A DNA stretch of 64,000 nucleotides from Tupaia tana (lineage: Eukaryota > Chordata > Mammalia > Scandentia > Tupaiidae). The notes beneath the pieces are model-generated. The model was not told where the DNA came from. It searched no databases and saw only the letters and a program-made list of their open reading frames with translations. The DNA lies in the NCBI GenBank assembly GCA_026018925.1, contig JAKSZU010000004.1, positions 17,948,095 to 18,012,094 on the forward strand, in the 5' to 3' direction. This document shows positions 14,061 through 28,300 of the stretch, one piece after another (position 1 is the first letter of the stretch; every line of letters begins with the position of its first letter). A program made the position numbers and the translations under genes.

Positions 14061-15022
14061 TGATGTCAAGAAGCAGAGCTAGGACAAGTGGTGTACCCTA
14101 CTGGGAGGTGACATAGCTTAATTAGGGAAGGGCTTTTTCTTTTTCTTTTTTTTTACTTTCTAACTGAACTTCTCATGAATGGCTGGAGTTGCTTCAGAGG
14201 TGATAAGCAAGTCCCCAACTCAAGCAGGCCACAGGGGGTTGGGGGCTGGGTGGGAAGATCTACTCCCAAGACTCAAGCATCTGATGGGAGGTGGACTAGA
14301 CAACTTTCAAAGTCCTTCAAACTGGACATCATGTGATTCTGAGCAGACTGAAATCTGAAAGGATTTTTTTGTCACAGAGCAGGAGACCTGAGCTAAACCT
14401 TGAAGGATGAGCAGGTGTTCAGTGGTGGAAGTGGGAGGGCATTCCTGGGTGAAGGAGCAGCAAGAATAAAAACTCCAGGAATGTCACTAAGAAGGGCCCT
14501 TCCTGGAGTCCGGCCTGACCAGAAGGGAAAGATGAATGAAAGATGGGGAGGAAGGTGAGGCTCTAGAAGAAGAGGCAGGGCCAGGGGATGGTGAGGCCCA
14601 CAGGACCTGATACCCAGGAAACCCTTGCCAGCACTTGTTGAACAAAGAGAACTAAACCAGAATTGTAGGAGCTGAAACAGGAGGTGCTGACCACCTGCAT
14701 CTCTTGAGCAGGTTTCCTCTTGATGACTTCGTCAGACTTTGTTGAGGCAGGAATGCCTAATGGTCTCTGTGTTCCCTCCCCCACTCCTCTAGGGACAGTT
14801 TCTCATCAACTATTCCCTAAAGACCACCAGTGTAGATAAGCCCTCTAGGGAACTTATCTTTGTAGCTTGTAATTTCCTGGAGTCTGCTCTGGGGTTCGCC
14901 ATACGGGCTAGGGGCAGACAATTCAGGGGTGGACCTGCCTCTGATAGTAGTAGTAGAGACACTGTCTTCATGGTAGTAGAAGAGGTAGTAGTTGAGAGCC
15001 CCTGTTCTCTCTCCCTTCTGTT
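14061..15022. other. Region upstream of TEX38
   Basis: The stretch 14380–14500 has wording of an old mammal-wide repeat (ccttgaaggatgagcagg, gggcattcctggg). The first exon of TEX38 is expected somewhere between here and 16094; a weak candidate at 14536–14554 is listed under rejected items. Nothing else is recognised. Confidence 0.5.
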
Positions 15023-15340
15023 TTAATTTTTTTTAAAAGATTTTTGCTATAGGGTGTATGTACTCACCGAGAGACAGAGTCTTTATTTTTCTTAAGATTT
15101 TTGCCACAGGGCATGTGTGCTCACCAGAGAGAGAGAGACAGTGAGAGCGAAAGTGAGAAATCACCCTCCTAGGGGGGATGGCCACACTGCATCCCTTCTT
15201 TTCCATTCTCTTCCTGGGATTATAGGCATGCACACACACACGCCTGACCCAGTTTAAAGCCACTGGGTCTGGAACTCGAACCATAGTGCTCCATGTGGGA
15301 ATCTAGCACCTTTCACCACCATGCCACCTGCTTATCCTAG
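15023..15340 (-). repeat. CYN-like SINE with doubled 3' end
   Basis: Two copies of the 3' motif complement (gatttttgctatagggtg and gatttttgccacagggc) lie about 55 bp apart before one body and one head. It is either an internal duplication or a SINE inserted into the end of another. Confidence 0.8.
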
Positions 15341-16699
<1,359 letters not shown>

Positions 16700-16823
16700 C
16701 CCTTCTCCCTGAGGGTGAGACCTGCCAATATGAGGGCAGGAATTGGAGCTAACCTCAGGGAGGTGGTATCAACACAGAGATCAGGTCAGGGCCTATCTGG
16801 ATGTCACATTATGAAAGATTAAA

Positions 16824-16829
16824 AATAAA
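16824..16829 (+). terminator. TEX38: TEX38 poly(A) signal
   Basis: A canonical AATAAA lies 125 bp after the stop codon, so the transcript should end near 16850. Confidence 0.8.
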
Positions 16830-16849
16830 GTTCAAGGCTCCTTTGTATC

Positions 16850-17840
16850 TCATTTGCTGTTAGGAGGACAATGTCCTTCCCTAGTACCTTGGGGGCATTT
16901 TGCAAACCACGTTGGTCACCGAAACCTAGTACAAATGGGAACTGGAGGTCGGCTGTGGGGAGACACACTGAACCAGTACTGTGGAGGGGCTCGATATCCC
17001 TCTACCCGGTATTTACTTAAGACTAAAAGTGTGTGCCAGGGCCCGGTCCCAAAGGCACTGCCATTCTGCAGGACGTGAAGCGTAGCTGCCTGAACTGAAG
17101 GCTGCAGAGGGTATATGAGTGGCAGCGACTCACAGTGGCCTAGTCACAGGCAAAACAAGTCATCGTGAGACCAGCAAACCAGGCTGCACTGCTGACTGAA
17201 CTCATGTTACTATCTGAGGTGCACCGAGGCCTGGAGTGGCTGCCTCTGGACACTTCTAATACTCATAAGATCACTGACAAATGGTTATCATGCTTCTCCT
17301 GAAGAGCCAGGCTTCAAAGGCCTATTCTGTGACCTGCAGGTTGCAGAGCCAGTTCTCAGATTTACATCTGCCTGGCTTGAAAGTTCCTCACCCTCCCACC
17401 ACACACCACGGTGCCCCTTCCCCAAGGTCTTGTTAGAAAACATTCTGTCACGTTGTCACTAATGTGACTCGGAGGATAGGCTGGTCAGTGAACCTCTGAA
17501 ATGAAACACAGAAATACTCCATAGGAATCTTTTTCAAAGGGGGCCATGGCTCCCTAAAAGTTATGACCTGCTACATGGGAATACTAGGAAGTTTTGTACC
17601 TTCTGGAAATAGTCCTAAAAGGAGAGAGAAAGATAGTACTGGCTATGTGGCTCGAGTGTGGAAGTAAGAAAGCCCATTTCTGTCACAGGGTATGAAGCTT
17701 GCCTTCTCATTTTGGAGAATGCTCTCTCCATCTTTACAAACGACCTAAGCTTCCCTGAGGGGAAGGGCTACCCAGATTTTATGTATGGCTGTGTGGGGGA
17801 GCAGATCCCTAGGAGTTAGCAAACATGCAGTTCATTTCTT
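16850..17840. other. Intergenic between TEX38 and EFCAB14
   Basis: About 1 kb with no exon, SINE or recognised old repeat. It separates the converging 3' ends of TEX38 and EFCAB14. Confidence 0.5.
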
Positions 17841-17842
17841 AT

Positions 17843-18077
17843 TTTTTAAGATTTTTGCCACAGGGTGTGTACATTCCCTGGAGAGAAACAGAAAGGGAGA
17901 AATTACACCCTGCGGGGATGACTACGCCGCAATCCCTTCTTCATTCTCCTCGTGGGACTTGGGCATCTATGTACACACACCCAGAGTGCTTTTCAAGTCA
18001 CTGGGTCCAGCATTCAAACCTCAGGGTTGACTATGTGGGATCTAGTGCCTTAACCACTATGCCACCTGCTGGCCCAG
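17843..18077 (-). repeat. CYN-like SINE, long form
   Basis: It starts with the T-run and gatttttgccacaggg and ends at the head complement cacctgctggccc. Confidence 0.88.
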
Positions 18078-18249
18078 TTTATTTATTTTTCTGTATGTGA
18101 AAAAACTTCAGCCCTTCTATGACTCCCCTTTAGCAATTGATTTCAAGTTTATTTATTTATTTATTTTTGTCCTTTCTTTTCTTTTTGAAAGGCAGTAGGA
18201 CATCTTTTGCAAGCTTGCACTTATATTGAATCTCAAAATGTAACACTGG

Positions 18250-18507
18250 TGGGACCAGTAGTTAGTATAAAGGCTATGTCGCTGGACTCCCATGTAGTCA
18301 ACCGCAGTTCGAGTCCTGGACCCGGTAGATTAAACTCACACCCGGTGTGTGTGCGTGCGTGCCCAAGATCCCTAGAGGAGAGTGGAGGAGAAGGGATTAC
18401 AGCGTGGCCATCCCCCCTGGGGGGATGATTTCTTGCTTTCTGTCTGTCTCTGTCTTTCTGGCAAGCGCACATGTCCTATAGCAAAAACTTCTCCAAAAAA
18501 AGGAAAA
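18250..18507 (+). repeat. CYN-like SINE, long form
   Basis: A perfect 15-bp duplication, aaaatgtaacactgg, lies at 18235–18249 and 18508–18522. Confidence 0.93.
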
Positions 18508-18799
18508 AAAATGTAACACTGGCCTGAACGGAGCTGCATCAGATGACGCAGGGGCAGGGACTCATGCCTCATTTGCCTCACCTCTCCCACCCTGTAGACA
18601 CCTAGAGCCCGAGCCCTGCAGCCTTCATGTCTTCAGGCCAAGTACTGCGATTCTTAAGGCAGATCCTTAGGCATCCACTACTTTGTGCCCACCATTCATT
18701 AGTCCTTCCTTTTTAAGAGGAAAAGGAGCATATAAAAATAGGGATCAAAGATTTTTTTTTCCTTTGTAACTGGGGCAATAAGGGAACTTTAGTCAGACA

Positions 18800-21700
18800 C
18801 AATGAGAGAAAAAGAAAATATTTTATTTAGGTCAATTAAAATGGCTGTATAGTGAGAGGAAATAAGCAAAGCTCGAGTCACGGGAACCTTGAACTCACTC
18901 CCTAAACAGAACCAAAATGGCTTATACATTACCAAAATAGCTCCACTAAAACAAAGTAGATGTACATTTCTTAATATGAGAAAACAACAAGGTAGGTTAG
19001 GTTCATATAACAAACAATACATGCTCTATAAAGTCCCAGGAATACCCAAATGTGTTCTGGTTTGGATATGAAAGACGGGACTACAGCTAGCTGGTGTTGG
19101 TAAGCAAGCCGATGAGGTGTGTAGCAAACAAAAGCTGTCACTAAAAACAACTCAACAGGCCATTAGGAGTATGAGCCCATCACAGTCCAAATCCTCAGCT
19201 GTGACGGGCAGGACCAGCAAGGGGGGCTGACGGGTTCTGTCCAGCAACGGTGAAGAAAGGAACCTCCAGTGGAAGGAAGATAGCTGGCAGCAGGTGTGAG
19301 GCCACTCTTCAGCTCTGTTGCACCAGACACATTCCTGAGCACCAGGCCCCCCCTCTGCCCTTCAGATTACACCATGGACATCGCAAAGTCAGGTCTCTCT
19401 TCTGGTTCTTCTCTTTCTACACTACCTTTTTGCCTCTCTGATTTATGGGGAAGCCCTTTAAGTAAAGATTATACCAGATGGTATATGACTAGGATTAAAA
19501 AAAAAAAAAAGGACCAAGAAGCAGTGCTTTGGATAACTTAGGAAAATTGGAACAAGAGCTGCCACACTGAAAAGGTGAAAGGATTTAAAAGCCAAACCAA
19601 ATTCACCACTGCTATTGATCTTCCAGTTAAGAGTTGAATCACCTGTGAAGCCTGACTATCGCTCAACACAAACTACAGGCAGTTAAGATGTACAAATAAA
19701 AATCCCCACTTAATACGGAATAATAGGTTTACGGGACTCTCTTCTCAATCCGGTGAGTATGCACAACCCTGAACGAAGGAGTTCTGCCTGGAAGATAGGA
19801 CGACCAGGCTCTGAGAGCCTGGCATGCCACCCGGCATGCAGCCTCTGCCTCTGCCGACGCGATGTGACCGGGGAGAGGACAGTGCTACACGCTGGCTCAA
19901 GGATGATGAGAGCCAGATAACCTCCAGGCGAGAACAGAAAAATAAACTAAAAAACAAAACTGATTTCTCCCTGATGCAAAAAGAAAGTCCATACAACAAA
20001 GAGTTAAGGTGTCCTCAAAATATCTGCCTATGAATAAGAATTTGAAACTAAAAAGGACAAGCTACATTACCCTCAAGTATATTTCATATAAATCAGTTTT
20101 CAAAAAAAAAAAAAAAAGAATACCTTCCAGGTACAGACATACTATTTATGGTACAGTATATACAAATAGAGCAGTATAATTCAATTTATTGCTAGAATTT
20201 TATTTGGTTGTTACAAAATCTGCAAGGGTATATATATTAAAAAGAAAAGGCGAGGGATGGAAGGCAGCCTGAAGAGTAAGAATGATCTTCAAGTTACCGA
20301 AAGTGCCAGGCTAATTTTATACTATAGTGAAACCTCTCCGAGAAAGTGGAATCACTCAGATAGGCAAGGGAAATATTAAGAGGGAAAAAAACAAGAGAGC
20401 AGAGCAAAAGCCATAATGAGATAAGCAGATACATTCATGGGCAAAGACTTCATCTTACTTTAATTTTCATACATCTAGAACAAAATGCAAGGTTAGCCAA
20501 CACCAAACAAAAAGAGACAGTCCTTAAATATTTAAGGGTCTTGGACTGCATCTGTGGCTGACAGGGCAATTGGAACAAAGTTAAAATGGAAACGATCTGA
20601 ACTAAAGTCTGTGCTGTGAAAGCTTCTCGAGTTTCTTCTCCCTGACTGGGCCTATGGTAAAGTTATGGTTTGTAAAGTTTTTTCCTTTTGTGTTGTCCAA
20701 GACTGCTTCCAGGAACATAGCAAGTCTAGACCCAACATGCAGGTGACGTGGAGGTATTATTCCTTCCAGTCCAGAGACCTTTTCTGCCAGGTCCACTGAA
20801 GTGCTTAAAAGGAGAAGTACTGCACTTACTCATCTTAGATCTGAAAAGACGTGCTGCCGTTATGGGCAGGCCCCGGTTCCAGGTCTGCCTGCTAGAGCCT
20901 GGGAACTCTGCCCAGAAGGCCTCTTGTTACCTCAGAGCTGGTCGCTGTAAGGAAACTGAGCATGATTTTGCAACCTTTCCAGTTTTAATCATTCAACAGA
21001 GAAACACACCAAGTTCTTGGTTAGCCCCTAGTTGAAATCTCAAGGAGTAGTTTCCTGGGTCAAAATTAGAGGCATATCTCTCTTCTAAACTCGGAGTGGC
21101 TAGTCTGAAACATTGACCCTGAGACACTGACAATGCTTTAGCCCTGCTATTCAAACGGAGGTGGAACTGGAGGTGGAGCCAGCTACAGCTTCATGGTAAG
21201 CCTTGAGGGGGTGGGTGAGGGGAGACAATCTAGCTCACTTGGGGGAAAATGAAGCTCTCCACTGGATAACCTGTTATGCTCATAAAACCTGAAATAAGGT
21301 TAAAAATGAGAAAAATCCCCAATAGACTTCTCTTGTCGCCAGGCTGGCATTAACTGAGGGAACAGGAACAAAGAACCAGAATCCTACTTTCTTGAGCCTG
21401 GAGTTGGCACTGTCACCACAGCGCCCACTCCACGGATCCACTCCCAGCCAGCAGGCCAGACGTCATGGCAGCTCGGGCCTTTGAGGGATGCCTGAAGGAG
21501 ACATGGACACAGGGTCAGCTGCTACCTGGATTGGATCAGAATTTTTCATAACAAGTCATTGGTTTATATCCTGTTCAAAACCATTCTTTCTACTTCCCAT
21601 ATAATATGCACAACTCCTTCTTTCATTTTAAATATTTACAAACAGAAAAGGCTTATCTTGTAAAGAAAAGACATTTTCTGAGTCTCTATAAAGTGCAGCT

Positions 21701-22125
21701 AATTTAAGGCAAATTTATGTGAAATATAAAATGTGGCTTATTTTCTCTATATACACATTTCCAGTTTTAAAAGATAAGGTCTCCTTCCCTCAAAAAAAGG
21801 AAAGAGAAAAAAAGGGGTGGGGGAAGGAGGCTTTATTACTCTTTTTTTCCCCTCGCAATTTTAAAATGTAAGATCTCATTGGTTTCAGGAAATTATAGAT
21901 TTTTAAACATCATAATATAAGTAAAATGATCTTCTCTTTAAAAAAATAACTTTTATACAGCTTCTTCAAACAAGTTAAAAGGTGGCAATGTGTCTGCTAC
22001 AGTAGTTTGGAGGGCTGTAGAATTGATGGGTACGTAAAGGGTTGTTTTTGTTAGGTATGCAGATACTTGGTAGTCCAGGGTATAGATCCATTTCTAAAAC
22101 ATGCCTGATGTTTAGGTGTCTAAGG
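18800..22125 (-). other. EFCAB14: EFCAB14 3' UTR
   Basis: The stretch runs from the stop codon to an AATAAA on the minus strand (18822–18827), giving a 3' UTR of about 3.3 kb in the same exon as the last coding segment. It contains no SINE or LINE although SINEs are otherwise common. A-runs (for example 20101–20117) and AT-rich segments are the only simple features. The exact cleavage site is inferred from the poly(A) signal. Confidence 0.75.
18822..18827 (-). terminator. EFCAB14: EFCAB14 poly(A) signal
   Basis: AATAAA on the minus strand, followed by a T- and C-rich stretch. Cleavage is expected near 18800. Confidence 0.7.
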
Positions 22126-22301
22126 CTAGACACCTAAAGCTACTCTTAGCTCTAGAAATGAGTATCTTCCATCTCCGTTGGAATCAAAGGCTTTCAAGCC
22201 CTCTGGCTCTGGCATGGCAGAACCTAAGGAGTTCCAGATTTCCTGGTAGGTCAGCTTCCCATCCACATCCTGGCCAGTCTTGTGAAATAAATCCTGAAGA
22301 T
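22126..22301 (-). CDS. EFCAB14: EFCAB14 last coding exon (EF-hands)
   Basis: The acceptor TGACAG precedes 22301; the exon completes a split Asp and codes 57 residues to TAG (22128–22126). It holds the EF-hand pair. The second loop, DSNGDGRYSFLE, has Asp, Asn, Asp, Ser and Glu at positions 1, 3, 5, 9 and 12 and should bind calcium. The first, GQDVDGKLTYQE, has Gly at position 1 in place of Asp and is probably weak. The C-terminus ELRVALGV matches human except the last residue. Confidence 0.95.
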
Positions 22302-25300
22302 CTGTCAAAAAGGAATTACACAAAATGTGTATGTCTATACATATAGCAAATTTAGTTAAAAGTAGCCTCAACTGAATTTAAAGCACTAAAAGAAAAACTG
22401 TTCACAGATTTTGTTTCCAATGGGTAAAGTTTAGGATCTCAGAAAACCAGAAAGACTAATTTTTGATTTTTTTCCCCCAAGAACAAGAGGAATACTATCT
22501 GACACCAATCCCCCCCAAACACAAGCTGTGTCAGATAATGACAGCAGAAATGAATTAACTTCTTTTATCTTGGCTCAGGGCCTTCCCTTCAGATTTTCTA
22601 GATTTTATTCTTATGCCAAAGGAGTGAAAAGGAATGCAGAATCCTAAAGCACTTCTTGATAGAAGTTAGTCTGTACAACAGACTGTCAGGCATTATGAAA
22701 TTTCCTATTGGACAGCTTAGTGGGAACTGAAGGAACATTGGAAATCCTTAAGCAGTCACAATCCCAAATACCTGTCGTTTTTAGTTTTGACGGGAAAACT
22801 AAGCTTCAAGAAGAGAGTAACTGGCCTAAGGTTGTATAACTCTTAGGTGTCTAGATATGGGCTACAAATCTCTTTATTATCTAAGTCTGGTGTTCTTCCT
22901 ACTACTTGACTCTATCTATCTGGATCCAGAAATTAAGCAGTCTAAAAACTAGGAACTCAAAACCATAATAAGATTTCACTTCGTAATCTCTAGCATGACT
23001 ATGCTAAAAAAAAATAGGCATGCCCAACCATGGTGACACAAGTGGTTGAGTGCTGCTATGTAAGGCTGAGGGGCCACATGGGAAGCTCAAGTTCAGTTCC
23101 AGGACCAACTTAAATAGACCAGGTACGGTAGTGTGTGTCTGCAATCCTAGCCTACTGGGAAGCTGGGACAGAGGATCACAACATGGTGAGAGCCTGTCAA
23201 AAATGCCTTCCTCGGGAACCAGCAGTTAGCGTAATGGCTATGTAGCTGGACTCCCACGTAGTCGACCGTGGTTCGCGTCTCGGACCCGGTGGCTTACAAC
23301 TCACGCCGGGCGCGTGTGCGTGCGTGCCCAAGATCCCGAGAGGAGAATGGAGGAGAAGGGACTGTGGCGTGACCATCCCCCCTGGGGGGTGATTTCTCGC
23401 TTTCTGTCTCTATGTCTCTCTCTGTCTGTCTGGCGAGCGCACGCGCCCTATAGCGAAAAACCTCTCCAAAAAAAAAAAAAAAAAAAAAATGCCTTCCTCT
23501 TCCTCTCCACTCTCATTAAATAAAGAAAAAAAGTTTGTGCAGTAAGTGTTGGTGTGCATATGAAGTGCTGAACCCTCGTACCTTGCTGATGAGAATGTAA
23601 AACGGTACAGCCATTTTGGAAAACAGTCTGGGAAGTCTGCAAAACTTTGGCAGTTCTTCAAAAAAGAGTTACCATATAAACTACCAATGTCATTCCTAGG
23701 TATATACACAAGATAAATAAAAATGCATTTCTACATAAAAACCTGCATGCAAATGTTCACAGCAGTATTATTCCTAACAAGTAGAAACAACCTAAATGTC
23801 CACGGACTGATGAAAGACTGAGTGAAATGTAGTGTGTCCACACAATGCAATGTCGTTCAACTGTAAAAAGAAATGAAGTACTGCTATATGCTATGACATG
23901 AAGAGCCTGTGAAAACATGCTGCTAAGTGAAAGAAACATACTGAAAGCAGCATACATTGTATTGTATGATTCCATTCATATAAAACATCCCGAACAGGCA
24001 CATCTGCAGAGATAGTGGTTCAGGAATTAGTCTTTGCCTGGGTCTGGAGTGAGGAAAGACTGGGGAGTGAGTGTTAAATGGGTACAGGGGGGCCAGCCTG
24101 TGGTGTGGCAGGTAAGGTGGCTGGATCCCATATGGCTGACTGCATGGTTCAAGTCCCAGACCCAGTGGCTTGAAAAATGTCAAGAGTACGTGTGTGCGTG
24201 CCCAAAATCCCAAAAAGAGGTAAGATGAAGGAAAAAGAATTATAATGTGCTCGTTCCCCATGGGTGCACTCTTTTGCCTTTCCTTTCTCTCTCTGGTGAG
24301 CATATGTACCCTCTGGCAAAATCAGGGAAAAAATTATTTTTTTAAAAATGGGTCTAGAGATTCTTTTGGGGTGATGAAAATGGTCTGAAATTACACAGTG
24401 GTAGTGGTTGTATAATAGTAATGTGAACATAGTAAAAACCACTGAATTATACATTTTACAAGGGTGAATACTATGGTATGTGAATTATAATCTCAATTTA
24501 AACAAAAGAACCAGAGAACTGTGTATCTCTTCAAGGTCTTCTCTCTACATTTATATCTATACACACGTATGTATGTGCACATGTATTTTGTGTGTACAGG
24601 GGTAGATATGAAGGAGAGCATTATCACCAGTTGATATCTTCTATTTTAGCCAATAGGATTGGAAAATTTCTTTGTGTTTTCTTTTGAGAGAGATTTTTTG
24701 CTATAGGGCATGTGCACTTGCCAGAGAGACAGAAAGTGAGAAATCACCCCCCACCCCCAGGGGGGTGGATGGCAACTCCACAATCCCTTCTCCTTCATTC
24801 TCTAGGGATCTTGGGCATGCATGCACATGTGCCCCACATGAGCTTTAAGCTGCCGGTTCTGGGAATCAAACCGTGGTCGACAACATGGGAGTCCAACGAC
24901 ATAACCATTATGCCATCTGCTGGTCCCAGGATTAGAAAATTTCTATCAATAGTCTCTTCCAGTATTTTCTCAGGAGCCCCATTATAAACACTTGGGAGGG
25001 ACATTTAATTACACAGCACTTAAAAAGGACTTGAGCATGTCCCTAACATCAAAGAAGGTCAATGGGGTTTATTTTTCTTTAAAAATCTACCTGGGCTCGG
25101 GACCAGTAGATGGCATAATGGCTATGTCGCCGGACTCCCATGTAGTCGACTGTGGTTGAGTCCCGGACCCAGTGGCTTAAACTTACACTGGGTGCGTGTG
25201 TGTGCATGCCCAAGATTCCGAGAGAAGAACTGAGGAGAAGGGACTGCAGCGTGGCCATCCCCCTGGGGGGTGACTGCTTGCTTTATGTCTCTCTGTCTTT

Positions 25301-28300
25301 CTAGAGAGTGCATGCGCCCTACAGCAAAAACGTCTCAAAAAACCCAAAAAAAACCCCAAAAACCAAAATCCAAAAAACCAAAAAATTACCTGGGCTAGCT
25401 CTGGGGCCTGGCAGTTAAAGGCAGCTAGATCCTACATGGGTGACCTAGCAGTTTGAGTCCTGCACTCAGTGGAGGTGACGGGATTGTGGTGCTGATCACT
25501 CCCCATGGGGATGCTTTACTTTCCCCCTCTGGCAAGCAGTGGAGTGGGGATGAGGGGGAAGAAAACAGCCCAAAGGGAAGGAAAAAAAAAAAAAAAAAAC
25601 AACTATAGCTTAAGGTCTACTCCATCAAAGAGTTCTTGTAAACAAGCTTTAGAATGGGGCCCTACTCATACTCCTAAGATAGGCCAAGCAATGCAGCTAA
25701 TAAAACCTCAGATGCTCTCTGAGTTAGGAAAGCAGGTGGGACACTTGTTCTCAATGCCTGCCACCAAGTGGCTAGTTGGAAAAAAATTTTTTTTCTTTTT
25801 GGTGGCATGAGGTTATACAACCTGCTTTGTACTTGGCAGCAATATTCAAATAAAAATATGCTTGCTGCTTCAGGTAATTTCAAAAGTGTAGTCATTCACA
25901 AGTGTTTATGGACTACGATGAAGACTGAAGTCCAAATACAAAGGCAGCTACTCCTTAATCTGATGAACAGTCTCTCCTCTTTGGTCTCATCTGTTCTTGA
26001 TGTAATGACAGAGAGTAGGAAGAGGCAACTTATATTTTCATTAAAAACAACTTAACAGTCTCCCTCTTCACTAAACACGAAGAAAAAGAAATACAGGATG
26101 GGAGAAAAAATAATCACATGGCGCTGAGAGAGAATAAAACATTGTCCTTATTCACACACAGCTAAATTTTGCATCTCCTCAGAAAATTCCAACAGAGTGA
26201 CATATGCTAAACAGAGCAAACACAAAATAAAAGAGCACACAACAGGAGCCCAGTCCAGTCCTGGGAGGTAGGAGAACGTTTCCAGGTGGAATGGTCTCAA
26301 AGCCAAAGTGAAGAGCCAGAAAAAGGCAGGTGGACAGCAATAGGTGATCTGCCAGGTGGCTGGCAATCGCAAAAAATGTCATTAAGTATACGACACACAC
26401 TGTGGGAAGCGAGGCAAACCTGTTTCTTCGCAAGCCATATCCTTTCGACTAATGTTCATTTTGCTGATTTTGGAAGAGCCCTGATAAATCAGGTCAACTT
26501 TTACTGTATTTTGCTAATCTTGTGGTATTATTACATTTGCTTTTATGCCTTCTCCACTACATTCTTATATCTTTGAGGAAGGAAAGCAAGGCATGTATCT
26601 TATACTGCACTGTTATTGCTTAGCTCTTTGTCTAATGAGGCACACAAAAGAAAGAAAAAAAAGACCTGAAAAGCATTAATAGTATACTGGTTAAAAGTGC
26701 CAGCTTTGATGTCAGTCTATCTGTCTGAACTCTGTTTCAAGTAATTATTTGCTGTATGGACTTAAGAAGTCTTCCTAACAGGAAAGTGAGTAGAACAACT
26801 GAATGTTTACATTCAGAAGATGCTTACCAGGATTATTTGATGTAATGCCTATCGAGTATCTGGCCCATAGGAAGCACTCAATAAACACTTGATACATATT
26901 TTTTGCAGGGTAAAAACAACATTAAAAAGTTATTACATTGAACATTCCTGCCATTATCCTGTAGAATAAAAATTTACCTTCAATGCTAGAGATTCCTGGT
27001 AAGGAGATAGGCCTTGGTTGGGTGGCTTTCCCAATTTGGTCTCCAAGAGACTGTGACAATTTTGGCAATGCTGATGGCTTTGCGGTGAAGCTCTGTACTT
27101 GCTCTGAAAGAAATGCATACACATTATAAAATCAAATACCAAATTAAACGAACCTTGAAGGTCACCTTTTAGGGCAACTGCATGTGTACTTAATTTAATA
27201 GAAACAGCTGAGAATTAAGTAGAATACTGACTATGTAAGGTTAAAGACTAGGATGGAGATATGTTTGATGTTTGTGGGCAAGTGAAGATCAATCAATACT
27301 CTATTCCTTGAAGGTGTGAAGCAGGCTATTGAAAGACCTTATAATACAAGTTAGTGCCACATGTGTTTGGATGGGAAGAGTGAGAGCTGCCAGGTGACAA
27401 CAGCATAGGAGTTGGACATTAAAGATCTTCTGACATTCTGGGAGACCTGCTATGAGTCCAGTCTAGGTCCACATGCCACCAGTCAAGCTGGTGCTAACAG
27501 AGCTGCTTCCAGAAGATCTGTACTGCAATGTTAAGACAAGGTCTCCCACTGTAGCTCTGTCTCCCATCCAAAAGAGAATTCAAGAGAGGTTGCATTAGTT
27601 TTTCCAAAACTGAAAAATACTGGAGGAGGGGGGTGAGAGTGAAGGGAGGAGGAGTCAAAGCCAACACAGCCCAGTTCCTTAGTCACATCCTCACAGAGCC
27701 TAAATCAGTCGGGTTAATGTATGCACTAATATTGATTAGGTATGCCCCTAGCTAAAGCCAAGGACCCTCCCAACTCAATGATTCCATCATTATTTGTTAA
27801 CGATTTTCAGAAAGACTAATATTTATTTTTAAGTAAATTTTATGTACTCATAGAAATGAAAAGACTCCCATAAGGAACATTTAGGGCTGGCTTCATATAT
27901 GCTACGACAGTAACGCCTCTGCCTATAATTGGATGCAGACAGCATGGAGAAGTCCATTTTCAGCTAAACATTACCCATTCTCCCCTTAATAGACTAGAGC
28001 ACAAATCATGTACCAAATGGGCTTTTTCTAAATGAAACCAAAGTGTATCAGCTTCATGTCGGTGCGCTCAGGCATCACTCACTGGGTTTGATCGGTATTG
28101 CTGGAATACCTTCCCCACTCCCTGTGTGGGAGGGAGGCAAGCTGCCCAAGCCTGTGTGAAATATTCAGATGTCAGCCCTGCGCTCACCTTTGCCAGTGGT
28201 CTCTGGAGGCCTGGTGCTGTCAGGTTTGTTTGTGAGGGCACTGATCAACTGCAGTTTCTCTCTGAGCTTGGATACCTGAGAATTTGAACTATCTTCTTTC

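Larger units (their letters stand above)
22302..26977 (-). other. EFCAB14: EFCAB14 intron 10
   Basis: It holds a chimeric SINE, an L1 fragment and SINEs, listed separately. The stretches 22302–22990 and 25640–26680 show no recognised element; 26690–26890 looks like a diverged MIR. Introns are numbered on the assumption of one coding exon upstream of the window. Confidence 0.6.

Noticed and set aside
14536..14554. Candidate TEX38 first exon (ATG, six codons, phase-1 donor GTGAGG)
   Set aside because: Frame and phase fit the 16095 exon and the distance is plausible, but six residues give no similarity to human and such ATG–donor pairs occur by chance. I did not list it as a feature.
26148..26433. 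Two hydrophobic open frames on the minus strand in EFCAB14 intron 10
   Set aside because: They overlap each other in different frames, lack splice-site support and do not correspond to any part of EFCAB14.
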